A DNA stretch of 64,000 nucleotides from Neolewinella agarilytica (GCF_900110645.1 NZ_FOFB01000010.1:143108-207107); one strand, 5' to 3'. Shown: positions 41,410 through 50,583, numbered from the stretch's first letter. Notes: generated by a model from the sequence alone, not told the origin. A program made the numbers and translations.

Positions 41410-43215
41410 CTACACGCCCACTTGTTCCAGATACATCGCCTTAAACGCCTGACTCCGCTCCAGCAGTTCCTCCAGCGTGCCCTCCGCCTGGATGCGACCA
41501 TTCTCCATGTAGTAGATATGGTCGAAATACCGCAGCAGGTGCAGCCGGTGGAGGGTGGAGACGATTGTTTTGTCGGGGAAGGCGGCGAAGAGGCGCTCAT
41601 AGACCATGATCTCCGTATTGGGGTCGAGGCTGCTCGTCGGTTCGTCAAGCAGAAGTAGCGTGGAGGTGTCCGCCGCCAGGATGCCGCGGGCGATGCTCAG
41701 GCGTTGGCGTTGGCCACCACTCAGGTTGGCACCACCTTCACTGAGGAAGGTGTTCAGGCCATCGTCTGCCTGTTCGATCACGTCTTCGAGAACAGAAAGG
41801 TGGATGGCGCGTTCGAGTTCTTCGCCACTGCGGTCAAGGCCCATGGTCAGGTTGTTGCGCAGGGTTTCTTCAAATATTTCCGGGCTTTGGGGAATGAGGG
41901 TCGTTTGGGAAAAGAGCTGGGCGCCGGAGTCCTTCGGCAAGCTCAGGCGAGGCCGCAGGTGCTGGGTTTCGTTAAAGTGCAGTGTAATCTCCTCCGGTGG
42001 ATATAAGCCCCGCAGCGTGTACAGCGTCGTCGTTTTACCACTTCCGCTGGGCCCGATGAGGGCGACCCGCCGGCCCCGGTCAAGGTTCAGGCTCAGATCA
42101 TGGATGCCGGCTCCATCCTCCGCGTAGCGGAAGTTGAGATTACTGACGGTGAGCTCCGTCCAGTCGCGTCGGATCGGCCCCGCGGCCGATGGCCGCGCCG
42201 CTAACTCATGTGCCTCGTCAATGGGCTCAATGGCCGCCAGGTCCGACCGGAACCGGATGATCTGGTTGTACTGCGCCGTCAGGTTACTCAGGCTGCCGGA
42301 GAACTGGTTGATATAACCGATGAGTGTCACCAGTCCGCCCACAAGGAATACCTCACCGGGCACCCGGTTACTCCAAACGTAGCTGGTTACCAAAACCGCG
42401 TACATCAGGCTCACCAGCGTCGAGACGGAGAACCATTTCGCTTCGTTCACTTTCGTGTTTTTCAGGAAGGGTGGCCACACATTACCGATGCGTTTACGGA
42501 TGGCTTGCGCCGTCCGCTTACCCAGGCGCAGAGTTGTTACGGTGATGATGTTCCCCAGGTTATCGGACAGGCCCGCCATCAGCTCGTTCTCCCGGTCGTT
42601 AGTCTCCTTATTGGCCTTGATGATCGGCTCATCAAAGCCAAGTACCGTCAGCAGAATGATTACTCCGAATACCAGCGCAATCAGGCCAAACACGGGGCTA
42701 AACCAGACAATGGCCCCGATGGCAAACACCATCCGCGCGATCGTCTGAAAATAGGCGAATCCGTTATCAAAGAAATTCTTGAGCGCCTCGTAGGCCTTCC
42801 GGGCACGGTTGATGGTGTCTCCACTGTGGTGCTCCCGGTGCCAGGCCAGGGGCAGGTGGATGATCTTATCGTAGCTCTCCATCAACAGCTTCTGGCTGAT
42901 ATCAAAAGCCATCCGACGTTCCATTAGCCGCGCTGGCCATTGAAGCATCCACAGGCCCAGGTTAATGCCGATGTAAATCGCTACGTAGATCAGGGTTCCA
43001 CGCAGGGGATCTCCTTCACCCTGCTGCAAAAAGTTGATGTAAAAACCGAAAATCAGAGGAGGAAGCGATACTAGCAGATTCACCCCGGTAAACATCAGGT
43101 AGATGAGCAGATAACGCCCGCGCATGCCTTCTGCATACCGCCAGGCGGTAGCCAGCAGGAACTTGTAAGGGTTCTTTCGGAACAGATTTCGAAGGCTTTC
43201 TCGGTAACTGGACAT
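41410..43215 (-). CDS. ABC exporter, fused permease-ATPase (type IV, MsbA-like)
   Basis: 601-residue half-size ABC exporter. Six membrane helices in the first 310 residues (including YLLIYLMFTGVNLLVSLPPL, GTLIYVAIYIGINLGLWML and VIILLTVLGF). The ATPase has Walker A IGPSGSGKTTTLYTL, Q-loop TTLIPQSPEIF, signature NLSGGQRQRLSIARG, Walker B TLLLLDEPTSSLD and H-loop STLHRLHLLRYFDH. Probably works as a homodimer moving lipid, drug or peptide cargo. No dedicated partner gene is next to it, so the cargo is unknown. Confidence 0.92.
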   Translation of the reverse strand: MSSYRESLRNLFRKNPYKFLLATAWRYAEGMRGRYLLIYLMFTGVNLLVSLPPLIFGFYINFLQQGEGDPLRGTLIYVAIYIGINLGLWMLQWPARLMERRMAFDISQKLLMESYDKIIHLPLAWHREHHSGDTINRARKAYEALKNFFDNGFAYFQTIARMVFAIGAIVWFSPVFGLIALVFGVIILLTVLGFDEPIIKANKETNDRENELMAGLSDNLGNIITVTTLRLGKRTAQAIRKRIGNVWPPFLKNTKVNEAKWFSVSTLVSLMYAVLVTSYVWSNRVPGEVFLVGGLVTLIGYINQFSGSLSNLTAQYNQIIRFRSDLAAIEPIDEAHELAARPSAAGPIRRDWTELTVSNLNFRYAEDGAGIHDLSLNLDRGRRVALIGPSGSGKTTTLYTLRGLYPPEEITLHFNETQHLRPRLSLPKDSGAQLFSQTTLIPQSPEIFEETLRNNLTMGLDRSGEELERAIHLSVLEDVIEQADDGLNTFLSEGGANLSGGQRQRLSIARGILAADTSTLLLLDEPTSSLDPNTEIMVYERLFAAFPDKTIVSTLHRLHLLRYFDHIYYMENGRIQAEGTLEELLERSQAFKAMYLEQVGV

Positions 43216-43308
43216 AGGCAGTGGGGTTTGTCCTTATACCGTTAAGAGGTCATGAGTGATGGCTTAGTTGCGACAATGCCCCTAAACATTGCTCCAAATA
43301 CTTCGCAT

Positions 43309-43326
43309 TGCACCTGCGGTTGCGGC
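43309..43326 (+). repeat. Dispersed 19-bp word, intergenic copy
   Basis: TGCACCTGCGGTTGCGGC; last part differs from the consensus. It is upstream of the ABC exporter gene. Confidence 0.45.
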
Positions 43327-43359
43327 TTTTCGATAGTCTTATCCTCCAGCGGTCTTACA

Positions 43360-43466
43360 GGCTGCTGCATGGGGTAGATATTGGAGACACCCCTGAAAAC
43401 AAAGGCGTTACAAAAGCGAGATTATCGCTCCTGTAACGCCTGTAACATCTACCTTTTGCGGCAGCC
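43360..43466. terminator. Large nested hairpin between ABC exporter and amidohydrolase genes
   Basis: Outer arms GGCTGCTGCATGGGGTAGAT (43360) and ATCTACCTTTTGCGGCAGCC (43447) pair with four mismatches. Inside, AGGCGTTACA pairs perfectly with TGTAACGCCT, and AGCGA with TCGCT. It is about 25 bases after the stop of the amidohydrolase gene. Terminator or RNA regulatory element; no T-run is visible. Confidence 0.55.
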
Positions 43467-43489
43467 TACCAGACTACCGAACCACAAGA

Positions 43490-44788
43490 CTACTTCCCCC
43501 TCCGGTACTTCTCCATAAACTTCCGGCTCAGTTCCGCCTGCTTGTTATCCAGATCGATCTTCCGGCCATCAATGAAAGCAAGCTCTATATTGTTGGTGCG
43601 CATATCCAGCACATCGCCTGCGGTAACGATCAGGGTAGCTGATTTCCCTTCTTCCAGGCTACCGTACATTTTATCAATGCCCGCAATTCTTGCCGGCGTC
43701 AGGGTAACAGCTTTAATGGCCTGCTCGTAATCAAGCCCAAAGCCAACGGCCTGCCCGGCCACGAAGGGCAGGTTACGCTGCTCCCAGTACCCTCCGTGAC
43801 TGATGGCAAACTCCACCCCGGCTTCAGCCAGCAAGGCCGGCTTGGCGTAGGGTCCGTCAACGCCTTCGTCCTGAGAATCGGGCAAGGACTGCGTACTCAT
43901 CAGAATGACGGGCACCTTTTCCCGCTTCAGAAAATCAGCGATCAGGTGAGACTCGTGGCCGCCAACGATCACCGGCTTTCCGCCCATTTTTTTCACCAGC
44001 TGTACGGCGTGCATCATTTCCCGCGGACCATGCATATGCAGGTAAACATTCTTGGAGCCGGCGATGGCTTCGCACATCGCTTCCAGCTTCAACAACCGTT
44101 CGCCCGTGCGGCCGGCTCCACAGTATGCGGCGGCTTCTTTCATGAAGTTTTCCAGCCCTGCGACTTGTTTAGGGTATTCCTTATTTTCACTGATCGTACG
44201 CGTTTGCCAGCTCCAGGAGTTTCGCCGGGGCCAGTTGATGTGCACACCATCGTCTTCACCCACTACGGCATCTTCGAAGTTCCAGCCATCGAGCTGTACC
44301 ATACTGCTACGGCCGCTGACCATGCCGCCAACCGGCGTAATCTGGGCCAGCAAAACGCCCCGGGAACGTACGGTGGGTATCACCTGACTGTCCGTGTTGA
44401 AGGCAATTAAAGCACGGGCGTTCGGGTTAATCCGGCCGGTCTCCCGCTGATCATTAGTAGAACGAACGGCACCGATTTCGGTCAGCCCAAGTTGGGTATT
44501 AAGGGCAATCATGCCGGGGTAGATATGCTTCCCCGTAGCATCCATGATGTCTGCATTCGCCGGAGCGGGCAGGTCTTTTTCTATCGTTACAATTTTACCC
44601 TCGTCGAACAGAATGTCCATCTCTTCCAATACAGTTCCGTCACCAACGTGGATGGTGGCTTTACGGAACACAACAGGACGATCCTGATCAGCCGCCGGCG
44701 TTGGGTTTTGGGCGCTGACGCAGGTGCAGAGAAAGGTTAAAAAGAGCAAGGTCAAAATGCTCCGTTGTTTATTATTTACGCAAGTCAT
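43490..44788 (-). CDS. Exported amidohydrolase-like protein, metal motif degenerate
   Basis: 432-residue exported protein with signal MTCVNNKQRSILTLLFLTFL ending CVSAQ. It has the amidohydrolase layout: an N-terminal small beta sandwich (VVFRKATIHVGDGTVLEEMD), then a barrel and the C-terminal GSLEEGKSATLIVTAGDVLD. The usual metal-binding His-x-His after PGMI is replaced by Asn-Thr-Gln (YPGMIALNTQLGLTE), so classical zinc chemistry is doubtful. Two later His-containing blocks remain (GGHESHLIADFL and ISHGGYWEQRN). The signal region (CTCVSAQNP) is coded by a 19-bp word copy. It follows the 1006-residue relative with 72 bases between. Confidence 0.85.
   Translation of the reverse strand: MTCVNNKQRSILTLLFLTFLCTCVSAQNPTPAADQDRPVVFRKATIHVGDGTVLEEMDILFDEGKIVTIEKDLPAPANADIMDATGKHIYPGMIALNTQLGLTEIGAVRSTNDQRETGRINPNARALIAFNTDSQVIPTVRSRGVLLAQITPVGGMVSGRSSMVQLDGWNFEDAVVGEDDGVHINWPRRNSWSWQTRTISENKEYPKQVAGLENFMKEAAAYCGAGRTGERLLKLEAMCEAIAGSKNVYLHMHGPREMMHAVQLVKKMGGKPVIVGGHESHLIADFLKREKVPVILMSTQSLPDSQDEGVDGPYAKPALLAEAGVEFAISHGGYWEQRNLPFVAGQAVGFGLDYEQAIKAVTLTPARIAGIDKMYGSLEEGKSATLIVTAGDVLDMRTNNIELAFIDGRKIDLDNKQAELSRKFMEKYRRGK
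44710..44728 (-). repeat. Dispersed 19-bp word inside a signal-peptide coding region
   Basis: Minus strand TGCACCTGCGTCAGCGCCC followed by AAAAC, coding Cys-Thr-Cys-Val-Ser-Ala-Gln of the 432-residue amidohydrolase-like protein. Confidence 0.6.
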
Positions 44789-44829
44789 TATGCGGATTGT
44801 TTTGTGGTTGATTAGTCATTTGATCTCAT

Positions 44830-44849
44830 CCGCCGACTGAAGTCAGCGG
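44830..44849. repeat. Short REP-like hairpin (CCGCCGACTGAAGTCAGCGG)
   Basis: Imperfect palindrome with core GACT-GA-AGTC in the 72 bases between the two amidohydrolase genes. Confidence 0.5.
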
Positions 44850-44860
44850 TACAAACAGGC

Positions 44861-47800
44861 TTAATGCGCATGCTTCTCCTGCATATGATCCAGCGAGTTG
44901 CAGTGTAGCGTCCGGCGCTTCTTGCCGGAGGGACGTTGGGTTTTCGCCCCACCCTTCTTAGCGTCCAGACTTTTTTGGATCAGGGCGTTGCGCTCCTCCC
45001 GTACGGCTTTCCGCATCTCAGCATCCTTGGCCCGGTTGAAGTACTCGATGCCGTCCACGAAGGTGTGCTCCGCGCGGGCGTAAATGCTCAGCGGGTGGTT
45101 GTTCCAAACCACCACATCGGCATCTTTGCCAGCTTTGATACTCCCTACCCGATCGTCAATGTGCAGCATTTTCGCCGGGTTGAGGGTCACAAACTTCAGC
45201 GCATCCTCTTCGCTTACGCCTCCGAACAAGACGGCCTTGCCCGCTTCCTGGTTCAGGCGGCGGGCCATCTCGGCGTCGTCAGAGTTGAAGCCCGTCAGCA
45301 CGCCCTGCTTATGCATAATCGCACCGTTGTAGGGGATGGCTTCATTCACTTCATATTTATACGCCCACCAGTCGGAGAAGGTAGAGCCTGCCGCACCGTG
45401 CTCCGCCATCTGGTCCGCCACTTTATAGCCTTCCAGGATGTGAGTAAAGGTGTTAACCCGGAAGCCATGGCGGTCCGCCACCTTCATCAGCATATTAATC
45501 TCTCCCTGCTGGTAGCTGTGGCAGGTGATGAAGCGCTCTTCGTTCAGAATTTCCAGCAGGGCTTCCAGGTCGAGATCGCGGCGCACCAGTTTGCCGGCTT
45601 TCATCGCTTCACCATACTCTTTAGCACGGCTGAAATAACTCTCAAAAATTTGCTCCACGCCCATCCGGGTTTGTGGGTAGCGGTTACGGTAGAGATCACC
45701 CCAGTTAGACTGCTTCACGTTCTCACCGAGGGCGAACTTGATGAAGCCATCCGCTCCCGCAAACTTCATTTCCTCCGGTGTTTTGCCCCACCGTAGCTTG
45801 ATGAGGGCTGACTGTCCACCGATCGGGTTCGCCGAGCCGTGCAACAGCTGGCTGGTGGTTACACCGCCGGCGAGCTGACGATAGATGTTCTCGTCCGTGG
45901 CGTCAATAACGTCGTTCATCCGCACTTCAGCACTGGAGACCTGGCTGCCTTCGTTGACACTACTCAGGGCGATGTGGCTGTGCTCATCGATGATGCCCGC
46001 CGTAACGTGCATTCCTTCTCCGTCGATCACGGTCGCCCCTCCGGCGGAGAGCCCCTTGCCAACAGCGGCAATCTTGCCGTTATCAATCAGTACGTCGGTG
46101 TTTTCGAGAATACCTTCGCTTTCGTTCGTCCAGACAGTAGCATTACGGATCAGGTATTTACCAACTTTCATTGCACCCGCGTCCGCGCCATAAGCGATAT
46201 TGGGATAGGTGAGCCGGCTGACGAATTCCATCTTATCGTCTTCTTCTTTCTTTTCCTGCTTATCCTTTTTCTCAGGAGCATCGTCACCGTCGGTCGCCTT
46301 GGCCGACCAATTAATTGTTTTTCCCGTCGGGTCCTGACCAGTGCCCGCATAGCCACCTTCAGTAGTGGGCGCGCCAACCAGGCGATAGAAACCATCTGCA
46401 TCCTCGGGCTTGAAGCGCAGCGTCATCAGGCCATTCGCCGTGGAAGTTGTAGCCTCCACCCCCGTAGTGTCACCGGCGGCTATGATCTTCATCTTTTGGC
46501 TACCGGTTTTACCACTGACTTCGCCCTTGAAGGATTTACCGTCGATCATCAACTCATAACCGTCGGCGAGGCTGACCACATCCAGATCTTTCAGCACGTA
46601 GGGCTTTCCCTGCACCCAGTGCTGGTAGACCGTCGCCTCGTCGGTAAAGTAGTCTTTGTCCGTTACAAAAAAACTGGCCAGTTTACCCTTTTCCAGGGTA
46701 CCGACCATGTCTCCGATACCAAGCAGTTCAGCGGGTCCGGTAGTGAGTGCAGCAAAGGCGACCTTTGCGTCAGCACCAGACTTAATGGCTTTACGCAGAG
46801 CGGCCGTGAAATCACTCATTTTTTTGTGCCCGTGAGTGGTAATCACGAAGGGAATACCCGCTTTAGCCACGGCGGCCATATTCGCTGGTGCCCGTTCCCA
46901 GTGGCGGAGTTGGCCAAGGTTGATCAGGTCAGCAGCAAAGGGGTCCGCCACGTCGTAAGTCTTAGGAAACTTCAGTGGCAGGATGAAGGTAGCGCCACTT
47001 TCCTTGAGCGCCTGGAGGCGCTGGTATTCGTCTCCGCCCCCAAGCAGGATGTATTGCTTACCGAACTCATCGCCGATCATATCAGCGCGGAGGTTGTCCT
47101 GCCAGTTGCCACTGGCGTCAAAGATCTGGGGCAAAGCCTGCAGGTCGTTCCAGGCTTCTATGCTGAGGTTTGTTTCTTCGCCGTTTTGCTTTTTATACCA
47201 TGCTGCATCGTGGTAAGCCTGCCGCAGCAGAGCCATCGTTCCCATCCGGGAGCTGGGGTAGTTCTGCCGGCTGCTCCCCTTGCTAAAGCTGAGGTGGTGG
47301 GCGGAGCGCCGCTTCAGAATGAGGTCATTTTCCTTGCCATCGGCAAGGCTGACAACCGCGGCGCTGCCGCGGCTGATGCCATCCTGATGATGGGTGGATA
47401 CCGTACCGAAGCCGGCGTCGCGCAGGCTTTTGGCTGCCTTAGCGTCCGCTTTGAACATCGCGGCAGCTTCCGTCTCTGAGCGCATGGCCTGGTTCCAGCT
47501 GAAAGCACCGGGCGTCTTGGAGTCCGTTTGAGGAGGATCTCCCCAGCCTCCGCCTCCACGCTTGGCCTCGGGCATCCCATAGCTCCCGTAGGCCTCCACG
47601 AAGGAGGGATAGATGTGCTTACCATCCATCTTTACTTCTACCGCGCCGGCAGGAACACTGCCAGCAGCAGTTACCTCCACTACTTTTCCTTTGCGGATAA
47701 TGAGGGTTGCATTGTCCACCATCCGGTCAGGGCCAACGTGTACAGTAGCCCCCGTGAAGGCGAAATGACCGGAGCGTTGGTCATAAACCCCGTTGTAGGG

Positions 47801-47881
47801 GTAGGTTTGCTGCGCAGTAAGTGCACTTGTACACAAAGCAAGCATTATGGCCAACAGGGCCCATTGCTGAAATCTTCTCAT
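44861..47881 (-). CDS. Exported double amidohydrolase-domain protein
   Basis: 1006-residue exported protein; signal MRRFQQWALLAIMLALCTSA with cut near TAQ. It is a fusion of two amidohydrolase units. The first (to about residue 480) has PSFVEAYGSYG where metal-binding His-x-His is normal. The second, after a GGGG/charged linker (PEKKDKQEKKEEDD), keeps the active motif GIIDEHSHIALSS, THILEGYK and GFNSDDAEMARR, with the metal-ligand Asp region intact. The C-terminus ends in a basic tail. The ATG at 47881 gives the signal peptide; an upstream in-frame TTG at 47959 does not. It lies upstream of the 432-residue relative, and they are likely cotranscribed and paired in function. Confidence 0.88.
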   Translation of the reverse strand: MRRFQQWALLAIMLALCTSALTAQQTYPYNGVYDQRSGHFAFTGATVHVGPDRMVDNATLIIRKGKVVEVTAAGSVPAGAVEVKMDGKHIYPSFVEAYGSYGMPEAKRGGGGWGDPPQTDSKTPGAFSWNQAMRSETEAAAMFKADAKAAKSLRDAGFGTVSTHHQDGISRGSAAVVSLADGKENDLILKRRSAHHLSFSKGSSRQNYPSSRMGTMALLRQAYHDAAWYKKQNGEETNLSIEAWNDLQALPQIFDASGNWQDNLRADMIGDEFGKQYILLGGGDEYQRLQALKESGATFILPLKFPKTYDVADPFAADLINLGQLRHWERAPANMAAVAKAGIPFVITTHGHKKMSDFTAALRKAIKSGADAKVAFAALTTGPAELLGIGDMVGTLEKGKLASFFVTDKDYFTDEATVYQHWVQGKPYVLKDLDVVSLADGYELMIDGKSFKGEVSGKTGSQKMKIIAAGDTTGVEATTSTANGLMTLRFKPEDADGFYRLVGAPTTEGGYAGTGQDPTGKTINWSAKATDGDDAPEKKDKQEKKEEDDKMEFVSRLTYPNIAYGADAGAMKVGKYLIRNATVWTNESEGILENTDVLIDNGKIAAVGKGLSAGGATVIDGEGMHVTAGIIDEHSHIALSSVNEGSQVSSAEVRMNDVIDATDENIYRQLAGGVTTSQLLHGSANPIGGQSALIKLRWGKTPEEMKFAGADGFIKFALGENVKQSNWGDLYRNRYPQTRMGVEQIFESYFSRAKEYGEAMKAGKLVRRDLDLEALLEILNEERFITCHSYQQGEINMLMKVADRHGFRVNTFTHILEGYKVADQMAEHGAAGSTFSDWWAYKYEVNEAIPYNGAIMHKQGVLTGFNSDDAEMARRLNQEAGKAVLFGGVSEEDALKFVTLNPAKMLHIDDRVGSIKAGKDADVVVWNNHPLSIYARAEHTFVDGIEYFNRAKDAEMRKAVREERNALIQKSLDAKKGGAKTQRPSGKKRRTLHCNSLDHMQEKHAH
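46172..46190 (+). repeat. Dispersed 19-bp word inside coding sequence
   Basis: TGCACCCGCGTCCGCGCCA, antisense to the gene, coding Tyr-Gly-Ala-Asp-Ala-Gly-Ala-Met at the start of the second amidohydrolase domain. Confidence 0.5.
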
Positions 47882-48128
47882 GGTATGAATTTGGTCTTTA
47901 GTGAGGCTGAAAATCCCATATATCCGAATCCGGGCGGGACAGGAACGGAAACATAGCAATTTTTCCAGGCTTTTGTTCAGCCGTTAACACATGGCAGCCT
48001 ACTCTCAAGCTAATTTCTTTGCTGGTAAAGCAAGCCATACGCTCCGGAATATCCGCTGCTTTGCCTAATTTTAGCATTAAGCTGTCAGGCCAGGACCGGG
48101 CAAGCTGTTGTATTGAAAATACTTAGCA

Positions 48129-48557
48129 ATGGCAAAAAAAGAAAACAAGACAAAACCAACGGCAGTGGCACCAGCAGATTTTCTGGCCGCAGTCGAAGAC
48201 GAAAAGAAACGGGCGGATGGTCAATGGCTAATGGACACTATGCAGGAAATAACGGGAGAGCCCCCTAAAATGTGGGGACCCAGCATTATCGGCTTCGGTA
48301 CTTACCACTACGTCTATGAAAGTGGCCGGGAAGGTGACACGATGATCACCGGCTTTAGCCCCCGCAAGGCGGCTCATAGTATTTACCTCATCAGTGGTGT
48401 AGAACGGGAAGCTGATCTTTTGGCCAGGCTCGGAAAATACAAAACGGGCAAAAGCTGCCTCTACATCAAGCGCCTGAGCGATGTGGACACGGAGGTGCTA
48501 AAGAAGTTAATAAAAGCTTCGGTGGAGAAGGTGAAGAACAAGGACATTAAGTACTAG
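48129..48557 (+). CDS. DUF1801 domain protein
   Basis: 142-residue cytoplasmic protein of the DUF1801 (YdhG-like) group. Signature blocks: basic Lys-rich start (MAKKENKTKPTAVAPADFL), EITGEPPKMWGPSIIGFGTY near residue 45, GFSPRKAAHSIYLISG, and LGKYKTGKSCLYIKRLSDVD at 98. Role unknown; family members are small conserved proteins with an iron-frataxin-like fold. It faces the SnoaL-like gene across a word-like inverted repeat. Confidence 0.88.
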   Translation: MAKKENKTKPTAVAPADFLAAVEDEKKRADGQWLMDTMQEITGEPPKMWGPSIIGFGTYHYVYESGREGDTMITGFSPRKAAHSIYLISGVEREADLLARLGKYKTGKSCLYIKRLSDVDTEVLKKLIKASVEKVKNKDIKY

Positions 48558-48575
48558 TACAGTGTCTTTTGATTT

Positions 48576-48726
48576 GTTGGTCTTTTAGTCTTTTGGGCTA
48601 CCGAGCTTTGGAGGCAGGATGGGCGTTGGAGCACTGCCCACTTTCATAAGGAGCTCCATATCTACGGTATACCTTTCCGTCTCCCAAATGCGGCAGCCCA
48701 AAAGACCAAAGAACCAAAAGACCAAC
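48576..48726. terminator. Word-like inverted repeat (GGTCTTTT/AAAAGACC words)
   Basis: Left arm GTTGGTCTTTTAGTCTTTTG and on to GGGCT at 48576-48599; right arm AGCCCAAAAGACCAAAGAAC and on to 48726. The 95-base loop itself contains the hairpin TGGGCGTTGGAGCACTGCCCA-like. Between convergent genes, so bidirectional termination is plausible. Confidence 0.6.
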
Positions 48727-48734
48727 ATACTTCC

Positions 48735-49100
48735 CTACCCCGGCATAGCATAAATAAATCGCTCACTCACGATTTTGCCATCCTTTACGGTGTAGACACA
48801 CATTTCCTGTTCGAAACGTCTCACGCCGTCCTTCTTTGTCAGGTCAATCCCCATCCCAATGGCGAAGTAATCAGCGTAGACCAGCGGGTCGGTCACTTCC
48901 ATTTTGTGGACTTCCTTAACGTCTTTAGCCCATTCTGCGCTTTTAGCCAGCATGGCAGCGCGGCCCTGGGTGTCGGCTTCGGGCCAACCCGGCATCTCAT
49001 GGGCGGAGGCATTTTCGGCAAATAATTCCGTGTAGGCTTCGTCGTTGCGGCCCGTACGGCAAAGTTCGACCAGGCGGTCAGCGATTTCTTGTACTGTCAT
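48735..49100 (-). CDS. SnoaL-like / NTF2-fold protein
   Basis: 121-residue protein with the NTF2-like fold: MTVQEIADRLVELCRTGRND, YTELFAENASAHEMPGWPEA, ADTQGRAAMLAKSAEWAKDV, and a C-terminal beta-sheet with YFAIGMGIDLTKKDG and ICVYTV-like EMCVYTVKDGKIVSERFIY. The fold hosts many small enzymes or binding proteins; no catalytic role can be assigned. The ATG at 49100 is preferred to a TTG at 49127. A full promoter lies upstream. Confidence 0.85.
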   Translation of the reverse strand: MTVQEIADRLVELCRTGRNDEAYTELFAENASAHEMPGWPEADTQGRAAMLAKSAEWAKDVKEVHKMEVTDPLVYADYFAIGMGIDLTKKDGVRRFEQEMCVYTVKDGKIVSERFIYAMPG

Positions 49101-49124
49101 GATTGGGTGTTTTGGTTGTGACAA

Positions 49125-49155
49125 CAAATATAAGTGATCGCCATCAATAAAACAA
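49125..49155 (-). promoter_or_regulatory. Bacteroidota-type promoter of the SnoaL-like gene
   Basis: Minus strand TTG at 49155-49153, 20 bases, then TATATTTG at 49132-49125, matching TAnnTTTG exactly. Expected start point is about 20 bases before the ATG at 49100. Confidence 0.6.
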
Positions 49156-49314
49156 CATTTGTTTCAAACAGTCAACTCACTTACATTTCCTTTGATAATA
49201 AGGCCTTACAGATTACCGCCGTATTTTTGCGGCAGAATCCAGTAGCCAATTTATCCCCCACTCTGCCGTTCTTCACACTACAGTCTTACCGTCTACCTCT
49301 CTACCGTCCATACA

Positions 49315-50538
49315 ATGACTACCGCTACCTCCCTCAAAGAATTCTGGGCCACCGCCCGAGCCAGTGCTGCATCAGGTGAGCTGATCAAAATTACATTGAG
49401 TAAACCCCGCCATAAGGCGTTGGACCTGCCCCGGAACCGCTACGGTCGTCTGGTGGAAATTAAGAACAACACCCAGCTACAGATCACCCACCGCTATGAT
49501 GATCGGGAGGAAGTAAAGAATCATCTGGTGGGCCAGGGCATCTCCCTGCTGGAAAGCGCGCTCGGAGAAGACTACGGGAATGCAGATTTGTTCACCACCA
49601 CCCAGCAGCTGAGCCTTTCCCTGAGCCGCAAGGGAAACGCGCGCTTTCAAAGAAGAACATTGAACCCGCGCTCCGGCGCATTAAAAATAAAAAAGCCAGT
49701 TCTCGACCATAACCGCGAGAAGCACCGCGACATCCCCGCTGACCGGCCTTACCTGCAAGCGCTGGGTATTACCAACGCCCATGGGCAAGTGCTGCGCGAC
49801 GGGAAACGGAAATTTAAGCAGATCAATAAGTTCGTCGAGATCATCGATGCCCTGCTGAAGGAACACCCGCTGACCAACGGCGCCCGCATCGTGGACATGG
49901 GCTCCGGCAGTGGCTACCTGACCTTTGCCCTCTACGATCACCTGGTGAACACCCGGGCACTCGACGTAAGCGTAACCGGTGTGGAACTCCGGCCTAAACT
50001 CGTGGAAAAATGCCGCGATATCGCCAACCGCAACAATTTCCAACGCCTGCATTTCGTGGAAGGCTATATCGACGATTACAACCCCGACCGGATTGATATG
50101 CTCATCGCCCTGCACGCCTGTGACACGGCCACTGACGATGCGCTGCACAAGGGCTTACTGGCGGATGCCGAGATCATGGTCGTCGCCCCCTGCTGCCAGA
50201 AACAGGTCCGCCGGGACATGGAGGTACCCGCCGGCCTCAAGCCCATGCTCGATCACGGTATCCTGCTCGAACGGCAGGCCGCCATGCTCACCGATTCCAT
50301 GCGTGCGCTGCTGCTCGAGGCCGAAGGCTATAAAACAAAACTCTTCGAATTCATCCCTCTGGAGCATACAGCTAAGAACGTGATGATCACCGCCGTGAAG
50401 GCAAAAAAACGGCCCAAAGCGCTGGAAGAATTCCGGGCATTACGGAAGCAGTTTGGGGTGAAGAAGCATTATTTCAGGAAGCTGATTAAGGGGAGTAGTA
50501 AGGTATTAAAGGGGGAAGGGATGAAAGGGGGAAAGTGA
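49315..50538 (+). CDS. Class I SAM-dependent methyltransferase (RNA-type)
   Basis: 407-residue cytoplasmic methyltransferase. SAM-binding motif I is VDMGSGSGYLTFALYDHL near residue 195, with GVELRPKLVEKCRDIANRN as motif II and MLIALHACDTATDDALHKGL as the later acid region. A long N-terminal extension (GELIKITLSKPRHKALDLPR and QITHRYDDREEVKNH) and a basic C-terminus (KKRPKALEEFRALRKQFG) suggest RNA binding. It resembles the Methyltransf_32 group; the RNA target is not known. Possible -7 element TATTTTTG at 49222-49229. Confidence 0.85.
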   Translation: MTTATSLKEFWATARASAASGELIKITLSKPRHKALDLPRNRYGRLVEIKNNTQLQITHRYDDREEVKNHLVGQGISLLESALGEDYGNADLFTTTQQLSLSLSRKGNARFQRRTLNPRSGALKIKKPVLDHNREKHRDIPADRPYLQALGITNAHGQVLRDGKRKFKQINKFVEIIDALLKEHPLTNGARIVDMGSGSGYLTFALYDHLVNTRALDVSVTGVELRPKLVEKCRDIANRNNFQRLHFVEGYIDDYNPDRIDMLIALHACDTATDDALHKGLLADAEIMVVAPCCQKQVRRDMEVPAGLKPMLDHGILLERQAAMLTDSMRALLLEAEGYKTKLFEFIPLEHTAKNVMITAVKAKKRPKALEEFRALRKQFGVKKHYFRKLIKGSSKVLKGEGMKGGK

Positions 50539-50583
50539 GTAGAGGTGTCAAAGAAATAAGTAGCCATAAGCATTATTTTAACC

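Noticed and set aside
41530..41968. Two partial matches of the dispersed word in the ABC exporter gene (near 41535 and 41952)
   Set aside because: Too many mismatches outside the CAGGTGC core to separate from chance.
45839..47479. 546-residue plus-strand open frame antisense to the large amidohydrolase
   Set aside because: Long antisense frames are common in GC-rich coding DNA; the minus-strand gene has a signal peptide and intact active-site motifs.
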